Shown one piece after another: positions 33,085-41,209 of a stretch of DNA of 64,000 nt. The notes beneath the pieces are model-generated. The model had not been told where the DNA came from. It saw only the letters and a list, made by a program, of their open reading frames with translations, and searched no databases. The translations under genes were made by a program, and so were the position numbers. This stretch comes from Petropleomorpha daqingensis. Lineage in GTDB: Bacteria > Actinomycetota > Actinomycetes > Mycobacteriales > Geodermatophilaceae. The DNA lies in the NCBI RefSeq assembly GCF_013408985.1, contig NZ_JACBZT010000001.1, positions 1,488,001 through 1,552,000 of the forward strand, read 5' to 3'. The stretch's first letter is position 1, and the number at the start of each line of letters is the position of its first letter.

Positions 33085-34116
33085 TCAGCCGCCGGTGATG
33101 ATGCGCCGGGCGCCGGCGTAGCCGTTCATGTCCACGGTGGTGACGGCGACGGGCTGCCCGTAGGTCCGGGCGTGCACCATCATCCCGTTGCCGATGTAGA
33201 GGCCCACGTGGCTGACCGGCGAGTAGAAGTAGACGAGGTCGCCGGGCTGCAGCTCCGAGCGGGAGACGGCGACGCCGAGCCGGGACTGCGCGGAGCTGGA
33301 GTGCGGCAGCGAGACACCGGCCGCAGCGTAGGCGAACATCGTCAGACCCGAGCAGTCGAAGCCGTTGGGGCCCGAGGCACCGAAGACGTAGGGCTTGCCC
33401 ACCTGCGCCAGGGCGGTGCGGATCGCCGTCGCGATGACCTCGTTGGCGACGCCGGAGACGATGACGTCGGCGTTCGGCGCGGACAGCGACGGGCCGCCCA
33501 GCGCGGTGGAGACCTGCGCCTGCTCGGCCGCGCTCAGCCGCTTGAAGTCGGCCTCGTACTGGTCGGCCTGCTGCTGCAGCTGCTGCTGCTGCGCCTGCAG
33601 CTGGGCGAGCGAGGACTGGGCCTGCGCCGCGGCCTGGTCGGCGGCCGCCTGCGCGGCGGCGGCCTGGGCCTGGGCGGCGGCGACCGCGGAGATCACGCCC
33701 TGCACGTGGGAGGCGATCATGTCCAGCGTCGTCATCTGGTCGACGAGGTCGGCGGCGGACTCGCTGGTGAGGAACGCCGCGAGCCGCGACTGGGTGGAGC
33801 CGCTGATGCCGCTCTTCGCGATCGCCTGCAGCTGCGGCCCGTAGGCGTCGACGGCGGCCTTCGCGGCCGCGGCCTGGGCGGCGGCGTCGGTGGCGGCCTG
33901 CTGCTGCTGGGCGACGATGGCCTCGGCCTGGTGGACCTGCTCGTCGAGCTGCGAGAGCTGGGCGCCGGTCTGCTCGACGAGGGTCTTCGCGTCGGCGGCG
34001 CTGCTGGGCGCCGCGGCGGCGGGGGTGAGCGTGCCGGCGAGGGAGGCCGAGAGCGCCGCCGTCAGCACGAGAACCGCTCGCCTCCAACGGCGGGTCGTCG
34101 TCCGAGTGCGCTGCAC
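33085..34116 (-). CDS. Secreted NlpC/P60 peptidoglycan endopeptidase
   Basis: A 343-residue cell-wall hydrolase (RipA-like architecture). There is a basic start and signal peptide (RRWRRAVLVLTAALSASLAGTLTPAAAA, cleavage near residue 37). A long Ala/Gln-rich coiled coil follows at about residues 40-210. The C-terminal NlpC/P60 domain carries Cys at about 254 (FDCSGLTMF), His at about 303 (SHVGLYIG) and a third polar residue region MVHA. It cleaves D-gamma-Glu to diaminopimelate bonds in peptidoglycan during division or growth. GTG 34116 follows GGAGGCTCGAC, a strong ribosome binding site. The 192 bases upstream to the terminator at 34309 should hold the promoter. Confidence 0.92.
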   Translation of the reverse strand: MQRTRTTTRRWRRAVLVLTAALSASLAGTLTPAAAAPSSAADAKTLVEQTGAQLSQLDEQVHQAEAIVAQQQQAATDAAAQAAAAKAAVDAYGPQLQAIAKSGISGSTQSRLAAFLTSESAADLVDQMTTLDMIASHVQGVISAVAAAQAQAAAAQAAADQAAAQAQSSLAQLQAQQQQLQQQADQYEADFKRLSAAEQAQVSTALGGPSLSAPNADVIVSGVANEVIATAIRTALAQVGKPYVFGASGPNGFDCSGLTMFAYAAAGVSLPHSSSAQSRLGVAVSRSELQPGDLVYFYSPVSHVGLYIGNGMMVHARTYGQPVAVTTVDMNGYAGARRIITGG

Positions 34117-34308
34117 CGTCGAGCCTCCATCCGGGTGGTCGCGCCGCGTCCGGGGAAGGGACGACGTTCTCCGCGCGCCACAACGGACGGTAGGGATCCG
34201 ATGTCGACAAGTACTGGTAGGCGCGCTGGTCAAGTCCTCGGCTCAACCTCCTGCGTCCCAGTGGTCGCCCCGGCGCGCACCTGCCCCAGCTGTCACACCC
34301 CGGACGTG

Positions 34309-34346
34309 CGCAGGGCCCGCGACGGCGATCCGTCGCGGGCCCTGCG
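34309..34346. terminator. Terminator of the Cys-rich protein gene, 17-base stem
   Basis: Perfect 17-base arms (34309-34325 and 34330-34346; CGCAGGGCCCGCGACGG) close a CGAT tetraloop. It lies just downstream of the minus-strand gene 34365-34667, isolating it from the NlpC/P60 gene. Confidence 0.75.
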
Positions 34347-34364
34347 GAAGCGCTGTGGGCTGTG

Positions 34365-34667
34365 TCAGCCGGCCAGGGGCTCGGCGGCGTCCAGGCGGGA
34401 GAGCGTCTCGAAGTCGCGCAGCACACCGGCGAGCTCGTCGGCGGTCCACGGCTCGCAGCAGTCGCAGCCGTCCTCGCGGAAGCTCACCAGGCCGAGCGTG
34501 CCGCCCGCCTGGTCCTCGGCGATGGCGAGGTGACCGGCGACGGGGTGCCGGTGGCAGGTGCACGCGGACGCGCAGAGGCCCAGACCCCAACCGGAGATGA
34601 CCACCGTGCGGCCGTCGTCCCGGATCTTGCCGATCTGGAAGACCGACGGCTTACGACTCCGGCTCAT
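34365..34667 (-). CDS. Cysteine/histidine-rich small protein of unknown function
   Basis: A 100-residue protein with clustered Cys and His: Cys32, Cys36, Cys38, His39, His41 (LCASACTCHRHP), His46, and then Cys68, Cys70, Cys71 (DGCDCCEPW). The spacing suggests binding of zinc or an iron-sulfur cluster, but it matches no family I can name. The C-terminal third is helical (ADELAGVLRDFETLSRLDAAE). A GGAGG site precedes the ATG. It has its own upstream region of about 240 bases and its own terminator, so it is a stand-alone unit. Confidence 0.65.
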   Translation of the reverse strand: MSRSRKPSVFQIGKIRDDGRTVVISGWGLGLCASACTCHRHPVAGHLAIAEDQAGGTLGLVSFREDGCDCCEPWTADELAGVLRDFETLSRLDAAEPLAG

Positions 34668-34871
34668 GGGAGCCTCCCCCCTCGACGGTCCCGGCTCGTC
34701 GGAACCGGGTGTGCGGTGTTCCTCTGCACCGCAGCGTCACCATCGGCGCGTCACACCCTGTACTTGAGCGGGTGCGTTCAGTGCAGTGGACGCAGCGTAA
34801 CAACGCAAATACACCCGATGGGAGTACCCGCGGGCACATGTTGAGGCGGGCGGCGTGTTCTCCGCGCGCCC

Positions 34872-34890
34872 ATTGGCACCATGTGCCAAT
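34872..34890. terminator. Hairpin downstream of the tldD-tldE operon
   Basis: ATTGGCAC-CAT-GTGCCAAT has perfect 8-base arms, 19 bases past the TldE/PmbA stop on the minus strand. It may terminate that operon or serve as an operator for the Cys-rich gene. The stretch 34668-34908 shows no gene; its AT-richer centre (34795-34815) probably holds the promoter of the Cys-rich gene. Confidence 0.45.
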
Positions 34891-34908
34891 CGGGGAGGTC
34901 GCCCGCCG

Positions 34909-36297
34909 TCAGCTCGCGGGGCTGACGCTGCTCATGTTGAAGTCCGGCACCCGCAGCGGGGCCATCGCCGTCCGGGTGAACCAGTCGTTCCACTCCCTCG
35001 GAAGGGTGCGCTCGGTGCGTCCGGCCTGCGTGACGCGGGCCAGCAGGTCGATCGGCGACTCGTTGAACCGGAAGTTGTTCACCGCCCCGGTGACCTCCCC
35101 GCCCTCGACGAGGAAGACCCCGTCTCGGGTCAGCCCGGTCAGCAGCAGGGTCTGCGGGTCGACCTCCCGGATGTACCAGAGGGTGGTCAGCAGCAGCCCC
35201 CGCTCGGTGCCGGCGACCATGTCGTCCAGCGTCGCGGTGGCGGTGGGGTCCTCGAGGATCAGGTTGTCGACGGCGCCGACGGCCGGCGCCGTCGTCTTCA
35301 GGGCCCAGGCGCGCGGTCGGATCAGGTTGGCCAGGACGCCGTCGCGGATCCAGTCGACCGCCGGGGTCGGCATGCCGTTGTCGAACACCGACGCCGACCC
35401 GGACGACGCGCCGACCACCTGGAACGGCGCGGTCTCCAGCCCCGGCGCCGCCGGGTCGCTGCGCAGGGTCAGCGGCAGGGCGGCCAGCCGCTCGCCGATC
35501 CGGTTGCCCCCGCCGGCCTTGGCGTAGACGCTGCGCCCCTCGTCGGCGTCCCGGGCGGTCATCGTCCAGTAGGCGTAGATGAACAGGTCGCTGACGGCCG
35601 ACGGCGGCAGCACCGTCTCGTAGCGGCCGGCCGGCAGGTCGATGCGGCGCTGCGACCAGGCCAGCTTCTGCTGCACCTGCGCGGCGAGGTCGGCCACCGA
35701 GACGTCGGCGAAGGTCCGGGTGCCCATGCCGGCCCACACCGACCGGCTGAAGTCGCGACTCTTGCCGTTGAGCTCCACCCGCCCGGTCGGCTGGTCGGTG
35801 CGCAGCCGCAGGCCGGTGGAGGTGCCGAGGTAGGTGGTCGCCATCTGGTGCTCGGCGAAGCCGAAGAGCAGCTCGTCGCGGTCCTGCGCGCCGCGGAACG
35901 CCTCCCCCAGCGCGGGCGCGAAGTCGCGAAAGACGCCGATCGAGGTCTGCGCGGCCTCCGCGTCCCAGTCCCCCGCCCCCGGCGGCGCCTCGCTGATCAG
36001 CGGGACGGCGTCCTCGGCCGGCCCGGCGTCGCGGGCGGCACGCTCGCTGGCCGCCACCAGCTCGGCGATGTCGGGCATGCCGGTGCGGGCGACCGTGCCG
36101 GTGGCCATGCCGGCGCCGCCGTCGACGAACGAGACGACCACGACCTGGCGCGAGCGCATCGAGCCGTTGGTGGTCAGGCTGTTGCCCGCCCAGCGGAGGT
36201 TGGCCTCCGAGCTCTCGACGACGAAGGCGACCTGCCCGTCGGCGGTCGAGGCGGCGAGCGCCTTCTCGACGACGTCCTGCGGGCTCAGCGTGCTCAT
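34909..36297 (-). CDS. TldE/PmbA-family metalloprotease subunit
   Basis: A 462-residue member of the TldD/PmbA family. TldE is the non-catalytic partner of the TldD protease, and together they process peptides and modify RiPPs in other bacteria. The N-terminal SEANLRWAGNSLTTNGSMRSRQVVVVSFVDGGAG and the later RYETVLPPSAVSDLFIYAYW and WYIREVDPQTLLLTGLTRDGVFLVEGGEV segments are characteristic. There is no HExxxH here, as expected for TldE. The start overlaps the tldD stop by 4 bases. Both subunits are probably made from one mRNA and form a heterodimer. Confidence 0.9.
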   Translation of the reverse strand: MSTLSPQDVVEKALAASTADGQVAFVVESSEANLRWAGNSLTTNGSMRSRQVVVVSFVDGGAGMATGTVARTGMPDIAELVAASERAARDAGPAEDAVPLISEAPPGAGDWDAEAAQTSIGVFRDFAPALGEAFRGAQDRDELLFGFAEHQMATTYLGTSTGLRLRTDQPTGRVELNGKSRDFSRSVWAGMGTRTFADVSVADLAAQVQQKLAWSQRRIDLPAGRYETVLPPSAVSDLFIYAYWTMTARDADEGRSVYAKAGGGNRIGERLAALPLTLRSDPAAPGLETAPFQVVGASSGSASVFDNGMPTPAVDWIRDGVLANLIRPRAWALKTTAPAVGAVDNLILEDPTATATLDDMVAGTERGLLLTTLWYIREVDPQTLLLTGLTRDGVFLVEGGEVTGAVNNFRFNESPIDLLARVTQAGRTERTLPREWNDWFTRTAMAPLRVPDFNMSSVSPAS

Positions 36298-37802
36298 CGG
36301 CCGCCCTCCTGCACCGTGTTGAGGATGTTGACCTGGTCGAAGCGGGCCGCGGGGCAGCCGTGGCTGACCGGCGCCGTCTGCCCGGGCTGGGCCTTGCCGC
36401 AGTTCATCGCGCCGCCCAGCACGTAGGTCTGCGGGCCACCGACCACCGACATCGCGCCCCAGAAGTCCGTCGTCGTCGCCTGGTAGGCCACGTCGCGCAG
36501 CTGGCCGGCCAGCCGCCCGTTCTCGATCCGGTAGAACCGCTGGCCGGTGAACTGGAAGTTGTAGCGCTGCATGTCGATCGACCAGCTCTTGTCGCCGACG
36601 ACGAAGATCCCGCGCTCGACGCCGGCGATGATCTCCTCGGTCGACGGCCCGCCCGGGGCCGGCTGGAGCGAGACGTTGGGCATCCGCTGCACCGGCACGT
36701 GACCGGGGGAGTCGGCGAAGGCGCAGCCGTTGGACCGGGGCAGGCCGCGCAGCCGCGCCATGTTCCGGTCGACCTGGTACCCGACGAGGACGCCGTCCTC
36801 GATCAGGTCCCACTGCTGGCCGGCGACGCCCTCGTCGTCCCAGCCGACCGTGGACAGGCCGTGCGGCGCGGTGCGGTCGCCGGTGACGTTCATCAGCGGC
36901 GAGCCGTACTGCAGCGTGCCGAGCTTGTCGACGGTGGCGAAGCTGGTGCCCGCGTAGGCGGCCTCGTAGCCGAGCGCCCGGTCGAGCTCGGTGGCGTGGC
37001 CGATCGACTCGTGGATGGTGAGGAACAGGTTCGACGGGTCGATGACCAGGTCGTAGCGGCCGGGCTCGACCGACGGCGCCTTGGTCTTCTCCATCATCAG
37101 CTCGGGGATCTCGGCCAGCTCGCCGCGCCAGTCCCAGCCGGTGCCGGTGAGGTACTCCCAGCCGCGGCCGACCGGCGGCGCCAGCGTGCGCATGCTCTCG
37201 AACGCGCCGGTGCTGCGGTCGACGGTCAGCGCGGTGAACTCGGGGTGGATGCGCACGCGCTGCTGCCGGGTGCGGGTGCCGGCGGTGTCGGCGTAGTACT
37301 TCTGCTCCTTGACGTGCATGCAGCCCGACTGCACGTGCTCGACGCCGTCGGCGGCCAGCAGCTGCTCGGACAGCTCGGTGAGCAGGCCGGTCTTCTCCGC
37401 GTCGGCGACCTCGAACGGGTCGACGGCGTAGTCCGACACCCACTCGCCGTCGTAGGTCGGTTCGGGGGCGAGCTCGACCCGGTCGGTGTTGATCGACGCC
37501 GACACCTGGGCGACGGCGACCGCCTCCTCGGCCAGCCGCACGGCCTCGGCGGCGGTGAGGACGACGCCGGCCGCGAAGCCCCACGTCCCCTCGTGGACCA
37601 CCCGGACGGACAGGCCGAGGTCCTCGCCGTCGGCCAGCGACTCCAGGCGGGCGTCGCGCAGGCTGATCGTCTGCGTGCGGATCCGCTCCACCCGGATGTC
37701 GGCGTGCTCGCAGCCGAGGTCGACCGCGCGGGTCAGCGCGGCGTCGGTGAGCGCGGACAGCGGCAGCGCCAGGAAGGACTCGTCGACGGTTCGGCCGGGC
37801 AT
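36294..37802 (-). CDS. tldD: TldD-family zinc metalloprotease
   Basis: A 502-residue catalytic subunit of the TldD/TldE protease. The zinc-binding HExxxH is HESIGHATE at residues about 264-272, and a conserved cysteine near the C-terminus (GGAMNCGKAQPGQ) supplies the third ligand. The RRVFYRIENGRLAGQLRDVAYQATTTDFW-like region and NTVQEGG end are typical. In other bacteria the pair degrades unfolded peptides, matures microcin B17 and trims antitoxins. It is the first gene of the operon with tldE. No RiPP precursor lies next to it, so a housekeeping role is likely, though mycofactocin peptide is made elsewhere in the window. Confidence 0.92.
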   Translation of the reverse strand: MPGRTVDESFLALPLSALTDAALTRAVDLGCEHADIRVERIRTQTISLRDARLESLADGEDLGLSVRVVHEGTWGFAAGVVLTAAEAVRLAEEAVAVAQVSASINTDRVELAPEPTYDGEWVSDYAVDPFEVADAEKTGLLTELSEQLLAADGVEHVQSGCMHVKEQKYYADTAGTRTRQQRVRIHPEFTALTVDRSTGAFESMRTLAPPVGRGWEYLTGTGWDWRGELAEIPELMMEKTKAPSVEPGRYDLVIDPSNLFLTIHESIGHATELDRALGYEAAYAGTSFATVDKLGTLQYGSPLMNVTGDRTAPHGLSTVGWDDEGVAGQQWDLIEDGVLVGYQVDRNMARLRGLPRSNGCAFADSPGHVPVQRMPNVSLQPAPGGPSTEEIIAGVERGIFVVGDKSWSIDMQRYNFQFTGQRFYRIENGRLAGQLRDVAYQATTTDFWGAMSVVGGPQTYVLGGAMNCGKAQPGQTAPVSHGCPAARFDQVNILNTVQEGGR

Positions 37803-37827
37803 CCCCCTTGTTTACCAGCCGGGACCC

Positions 37828-38178
37828 TCAGTCCAGGAAGGTCCACAGCCGGGCTATCCGGCCGTCCAGGACGAGGACGACGTCGAGCCCGCTGCCCACC
37901 GGTTCCTGGCCTTCGACGCCGAGCCGCCAGGCCCGCATGCCGAGGTCCCCGACCTCGCGCGGTGGGCCGGCCGGGGTGAACGCGGCCGCCCCGATCCGCT
38001 CCCGCAGCGCGGTGACGGCGGCGCCCAGCGCCTCCCGTCCGACGACGGTGGCGTGCGGATCGGTGAAGATGACCTCGACGGTGAAGATCTCCTCGATCAC
38101 CGCCGCCCGCCGGTCGGGATCCGGTTCGTCGAAGACGCCCTGGACCATGCGTTCGAGCAGCTCGGCGGCGGTTCGCAC
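37828..38178 (-). CDS. SnoaL-like (NTF2-fold) protein
   Basis: A 116-residue protein with the cone-shaped NTF2/SnoaL-like layout. Three helices come first (AAELLERMVQGVFDEPDPDRRAAVIEEIF), then FTDPHATVVGREALGAAVTALRERIG and a strand-rich end (MRAWRLGVEGQEPVGSGLDVVLVLDGRIARLWTFLD). Such proteins are small cyclases, isomerases or ligand-binding proteins; nothing here defines the substrate. GTG 38178 is chosen because translation further upstream would run into the divergent metallo-hydrolase gene. The gap of 43 bases between the divergent starts must hold both promoters. Confidence 0.75.
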   Translation of the reverse strand: MRTAAELLERMVQGVFDEPDPDRRAAVIEEIFTVEVIFTDPHATVVGREALGAAVTALRERIGAAAFTPAGPPREVGDLGMRAWRLGVEGQEPVGSGLDVVLVLDGRIARLWTFLD

Positions 38179-38221
38179 GCCGTCAGGGTAGGGGGCCGCC
38201 GCAGCGGGTAGCCGTTTCTGC

Positions 38222-39016
38222 GTGCCCGCCGACGACGTCACGATGACCTTCGGCGGCAACGCCACGATGCTGCTGCGGATCGGCCCGTTCACGCTGCTCA
38301 CCGATCCGAACTTCCTGCACCGCGGGCAGCGCGCCTACCTGGGCAAGGGGCTGTGGGCCAAGCGGCTCACCGAGCCGGCGCTGCAGCCCACCCAGCTGCC
38401 CGCGCTCGACGGCATCGTGCTCTCGCACCTGCACGCCGACCACTGGGACCGCATCGCCACCCGATCGCTGCCGAAGTCGACACCGGTGCTGACCACGCCG
38501 GCCGCTGCGCAGGCCCTGACCCGCCGTGGCTTCAGCGCGACCGCCGACCTGCGGCCGTGGGAGTCGCACGAGTTCAGCCGCGACGGCCGGACGCTGCGCA
38601 TCACCTCGGCACCCGGCGTCCACGGCCCCGGCCCGATGGCGAAGCTGCTGCCGCCGGTGATGGGCAGCGTGCTCGAGCTGGTCGAGGGCGGCACGGTGAG
38701 CTGGCGCGGCTACATCAGCGGCGACACGATCTTCCGGCCCTTCCTCGGCGAGGTGCTGGAGCGCTTCGGCCGGCTGGACGTCGTCGTCCCCCATCTCGGC
38801 GGGACCAAGGCGCTCGGCGTCACGGTGACCATGGACGGGAGGCAGGGCGCCGACCTGGTCGAGCTGCTCAAGCCGCCGGTCACCGTGCCGGTGCACTTCG
38901 ACGACTACTCCCGCTTCAGGAGCCCGCTCGGCGAGTTCGTGGCCGAGGTGGCGAAGCGGAAGCTGCCGGGGGAGATCCGCACGGTGCACCGCGGGGAGCG
39001 GATCAGCCTCCGATGA
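38222..39016 (+). CDS. Metallo-beta-lactamase-fold hydrolase (UlaG-like)
   Basis: A 264-residue MBL-fold protein. The metal motif HxHxDH is SHLHADHWD (His69, His71, Asp73, His74), later metal ligands include the GVHG histidine (near residue 138) and SGDT, and the C-terminal VPVHFDDY supplies the last histidine. The overall form (GGNATMLLRIGPFTLLTDPNFLHRG) resembles the UlaG/RomA-type phosphodiesterase or lactonase group. GTG 38222 is the start. The stop overlaps an SDR gene by 4 bases, so the pair is coupled. The substrate is unknown. Confidence 0.85.
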   Translation: MPADDVTMTFGGNATMLLRIGPFTLLTDPNFLHRGQRAYLGKGLWAKRLTEPALQPTQLPALDGIVLSHLHADHWDRIATRSLPKSTPVLTTPAAAQALTRRGFSATADLRPWESHEFSRDGRTLRITSAPGVHGPGPMAKLLPPVMGSVLELVEGGTVSWRGYISGDTIFRPFLGEVLERFGRLDVVVPHLGGTKALGVTVTMDGRQGADLVELLKPPVTVPVHFDDYSRFRSPLGEFVAEVAKRKLPGEIRTVHRGERISLR

Positions 39017-39780
39017 CCGCGGACTTCCGAGCCGACGGGGTGCGGGTGCTGATCACGGGTGGGACCAGCGGGCTGGGTGCGGCCATGGCCCGGGCCCTGC
39101 TCGAGGCCGGCGCCACCGTCGCCATCACCGGCCGTGATGCCGGCCGGGCGACCTCGGCGGCCACGGAGCTCGGGTGCGCGGGCATCGGCATGGACGTCCG
39201 GGACGAGGACGACGTCGCGCGCGGGGTAGACCGGGCCGACGAGCTGCTCGGCGGCCTCGACGTCCTGGTGAACAACGCCGGGATCGGCATGCGCACGGTC
39301 AACCCGCGCTTCCTCACCGACCCGCAGCCGTTCTGGGTCGTGTCGCCCGAGGGCTTCCGGGATCTGGTGGCGACGAACCTCACCGGCTACTTCCTCGTCG
39401 CCCGCGCCGTGGTCCCCCGGTTCCTGGCGGCCGGCGCCGGGCGGGTGGTCAACGTCTCGATGAACCACTCGACGATGAACCGGCGCGGCTTCGTGCCGTA
39501 CGGACCCGCGCGGGCGGGCGCCGAGGCGCTGGCCCGGATCATGGCCGCCGACCTGACCGGCTCCGGCGTCACCGCGAACATCCTGCTGCCGGGCGGGGCG
39601 ACGGCGACCGGGATGATCCCCGACGACTTCCCGCCGGAGCACCGCGCGGGCCTGCTCGCCCCGGCGGTGATGGGTCCGCCGATCCGGTTCCTGTGCTCGC
39701 CGGAGGGCGCCGGAGTGCACGACGAGCGGATCGTGGCCACCGAGTTCGACGCCTGGCTGTCGGCCCGCTTCGGAGGCTGA
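39013..39780 (+). CDS. SDR-family protein with altered active site
   Basis: A 255-residue short-chain dehydrogenase. The cofactor loop ITGGTSGLGAAMA and the NNAG motif (residues 87-90) are intact. The catalytic YxxxK is changed to Tyr163-Gly-Pro-Ala-Arg167 (VPYGPARAG), and the serine strand reads NVSMNHS. An Arg in place of the catalytic Lys is rare and may reduce or change activity. It is coupled to the metallo-hydrolase gene by an ATGA overlap. Its stop codon lies in the left arm of the hairpin shared with the convergent amidohydrolase gene. Confidence 0.85.
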   Translation: MTADFRADGVRVLITGGTSGLGAAMARALLEAGATVAITGRDAGRATSAATELGCAGIGMDVRDEDDVARGVDRADELLGGLDVLVNNAGIGMRTVNPRFLTDPQPFWVVSPEGFRDLVATNLTGYFLVARAVVPRFLAAGAGRVVNVSMNHSTMNRRGFVPYGPARAGAEALARIMAADLTGSGVTANILLPGGATATGMIPDDFPPEHRAGLLAPAVMGPPIRFLCSPEGAGVHDERIVATEFDAWLSARFGG

Positions 39781-39810
39781 CGAGCGAGGTTTCCTCCGCT
39801 CTCAGCCTCC
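39772..39810. terminator. Hairpin terminator containing both convergent stops
   Basis: GGAGGCTGA (39772-39780) and TCAGCCTCC (39802-39810) are perfect 9-base arms with further partial pairing inside (GAGCG/CGCTC). Both convergent proteins end in Gly-Gly-stop encoded by the arms. Confidence 0.6.
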
Positions 39811-41100
39811 GTGTGCGAGGCGCGCCGCGCGCTCGGCGACGTCGGCCCGCAGCGCCTCGGCGTCGACGGTCGTGCAGACGCCGTCGCGGACCACCTGCCG
39901 GCCGGCCACCCAGGTGTCGCGGACCAGCGGCGTGATGCCCGACCACACGAGGTGGGTGAGCAGGTCCTCCTTGTCGCCGACCGGCTCGAAGCGCAGGTCG
40001 CGGGTGTCGACGTGCACGAGGTCGGCCTGCCGCCCGCGGGTGAGCCGGCCCAGGTCGGGGCGGCCGATCGCGTCGGCCGCCGCACCGGTGGCCAGCCAGA
40101 ACGCCTCGGCCGCGGTGAGCGCGGTGGGGTCGGCCTCCCGCAGCCGGGCCAGCTGGGCGGCCAGCCGCGCGTCGGCGAGCAGGTCGAGCCCGTCGTTGGA
40201 CGCCGGACCGTCGGTGCCCAGCCCCACCCGGATGCCGCGGTCGAGCATCTCGCGCAGCCGCATCACGCCGCTGGCCAGCTTCGCGTTCGAGGCCGGGCAG
40301 TGCGCGACGGCGACGTCGTACTCCTGCCACAGCTCGAGGTCGGCGTCGTCCATGTGCACGCAGTGCGCCGCCAGCACCCGCCCGCCGAGGACGTCGTGCG
40401 CGGCCAGGAGCGTCGGCACCGACAGCCCGTGCCGCGCCAGCAGCTCGTCGCCCTCGGTCGCGGTCTCGGCGACGTGCAGGTGCAGCAGCAGGTTGTGCTC
40501 CCGGGCGGCCGCGGCGGCGGACGTGAGGATCGACAGCGGCAGCGTGTAGGCCGCGTGCGGGCCGAGCCCGTACTCGACGGTGCCGCCGGTCGGGGTGCCC
40601 GCGGCGAGCTCGACGGAGTGCTGCAGCTGCTCCTCCAGCGGCGGCATGCCCGGCAGCGGGATCAGCGGCGTCGCGATCACCGCCCGGGCGCCGGTCGCGG
40701 TGACGGCGGCGGCGATCCGCTCGGGCGAGAAGTACATCTCCACGCTGGTGGTGACGCCGTTCCGGAGCATCTCGGCCGACGCCGCCGTCATCGCGACCTC
40801 GACGTCGTCCCCGGTGAGGCGGGCCTCCCGCGGCCAGATGACCTCACCCAGCCACCGGTCCAGCGGCAGCCCCTCCGCCTGCCCCCGGAACAGCACCATC
40901 GGCGCGTGCGAGTGGGTGTTGACCAGGCCCGGGAGCAGCACGCCGGGCAGGTCGACGGTCTCGGCGTCGGGGGCCGGGGCGGCGTCGGCGGCCGGCCCGA
41001 CCCAGCGGATCTCGCCGTCGTCGACGTCCAGCACGGCATCGGGGACGACGGTGCCGGCCCGGTCACCGACGACGACGGCACGGGCGGTGAAGCGCTGCAT
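39802..41100 (-). CDS. Amidohydrolase of the TRZ/ATZ (SAH deaminase/chlorohydrolase) family
   Basis: A 432-residue metal-dependent hydrolase. Metal-binding NTHSHAPMVLFRG (His62, His64), LHLHVAETATE, the AHCVHMDDADL histidines and the GLGTDGPASNDGLDL aspartate are all present. The fold and motifs match the TRZ/ATZ group that includes S-adenosylhomocysteine/5'-methylthioadenosine deaminase, guanine deaminase-like and chlorohydrolase enzymes. Deamination of a purine nucleoside or a similar compound is most likely. It is a monocistronic gene with a convergent hairpin at its end. Confidence 0.87.
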   Translation of the reverse strand: MQRFTARAVVVGDRAGTVVPDAVLDVDDGEIRWVGPAADAAPAPDAETVDLPGVLLPGLVNTHSHAPMVLFRGQAEGLPLDRWLGEVIWPREARLTGDDVEVAMTAASAEMLRNGVTTSVEMYFSPERIAAAVTATGARAVIATPLIPLPGMPPLEEQLQHSVELAAGTPTGGTVEYGLGPHAAYTLPLSILTSAAAAAREHNLLLHLHVAETATEGDELLARHGLSVPTLLAAHDVLGGRVLAAHCVHMDDADLELWQEYDVAVAHCPASNAKLASGVMRLREMLDRGIRVGLGTDGPASNDGLDLLADARLAAQLARLREADPTALTAAEAFWLATGAAADAIGRPDLGRLTRGRQADLVHVDTRDLRFEPVGDKEDLLTHLVWSGITPLVRDTWVAGRQVVRDGVCTTVDAEALRADVAERAARLAHGG

Positions 41101-41209
41101 GGCGGAACGTTATAAGGACCCCCTGCCCCCCAACGCTCGCACGCTCGCGCCGGGGCCCTGCAGGGGGCCGCACAGGAACTTCCCTCTCGGTGCCGCCCGT
41201 TGGCCGGAC

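Noticed and set aside
34117-34308. c-di-AMP (ydaO-type) riboswitch before the NlpC/P60 gene
   Set aside because: Such riboswitches often precede these genes in actinobacteria, but I could not find the conserved core blocks or paired stems in the minus-strand leader. A covariance-model search would decide.
34909-37802. A RiPP maturation system around tldD/tldE
   Set aside because: No small precursor-like gene or other modifying enzyme lies beside the pair; the mycofactocin genes are about 20 kb away and use MftE for cleavage.
36360-37979. A 539-codon plus-strand frame antisense to tldD
   Set aside because: tldD carries the HExxxH protease motif and full family length; the antisense frame has no domain.
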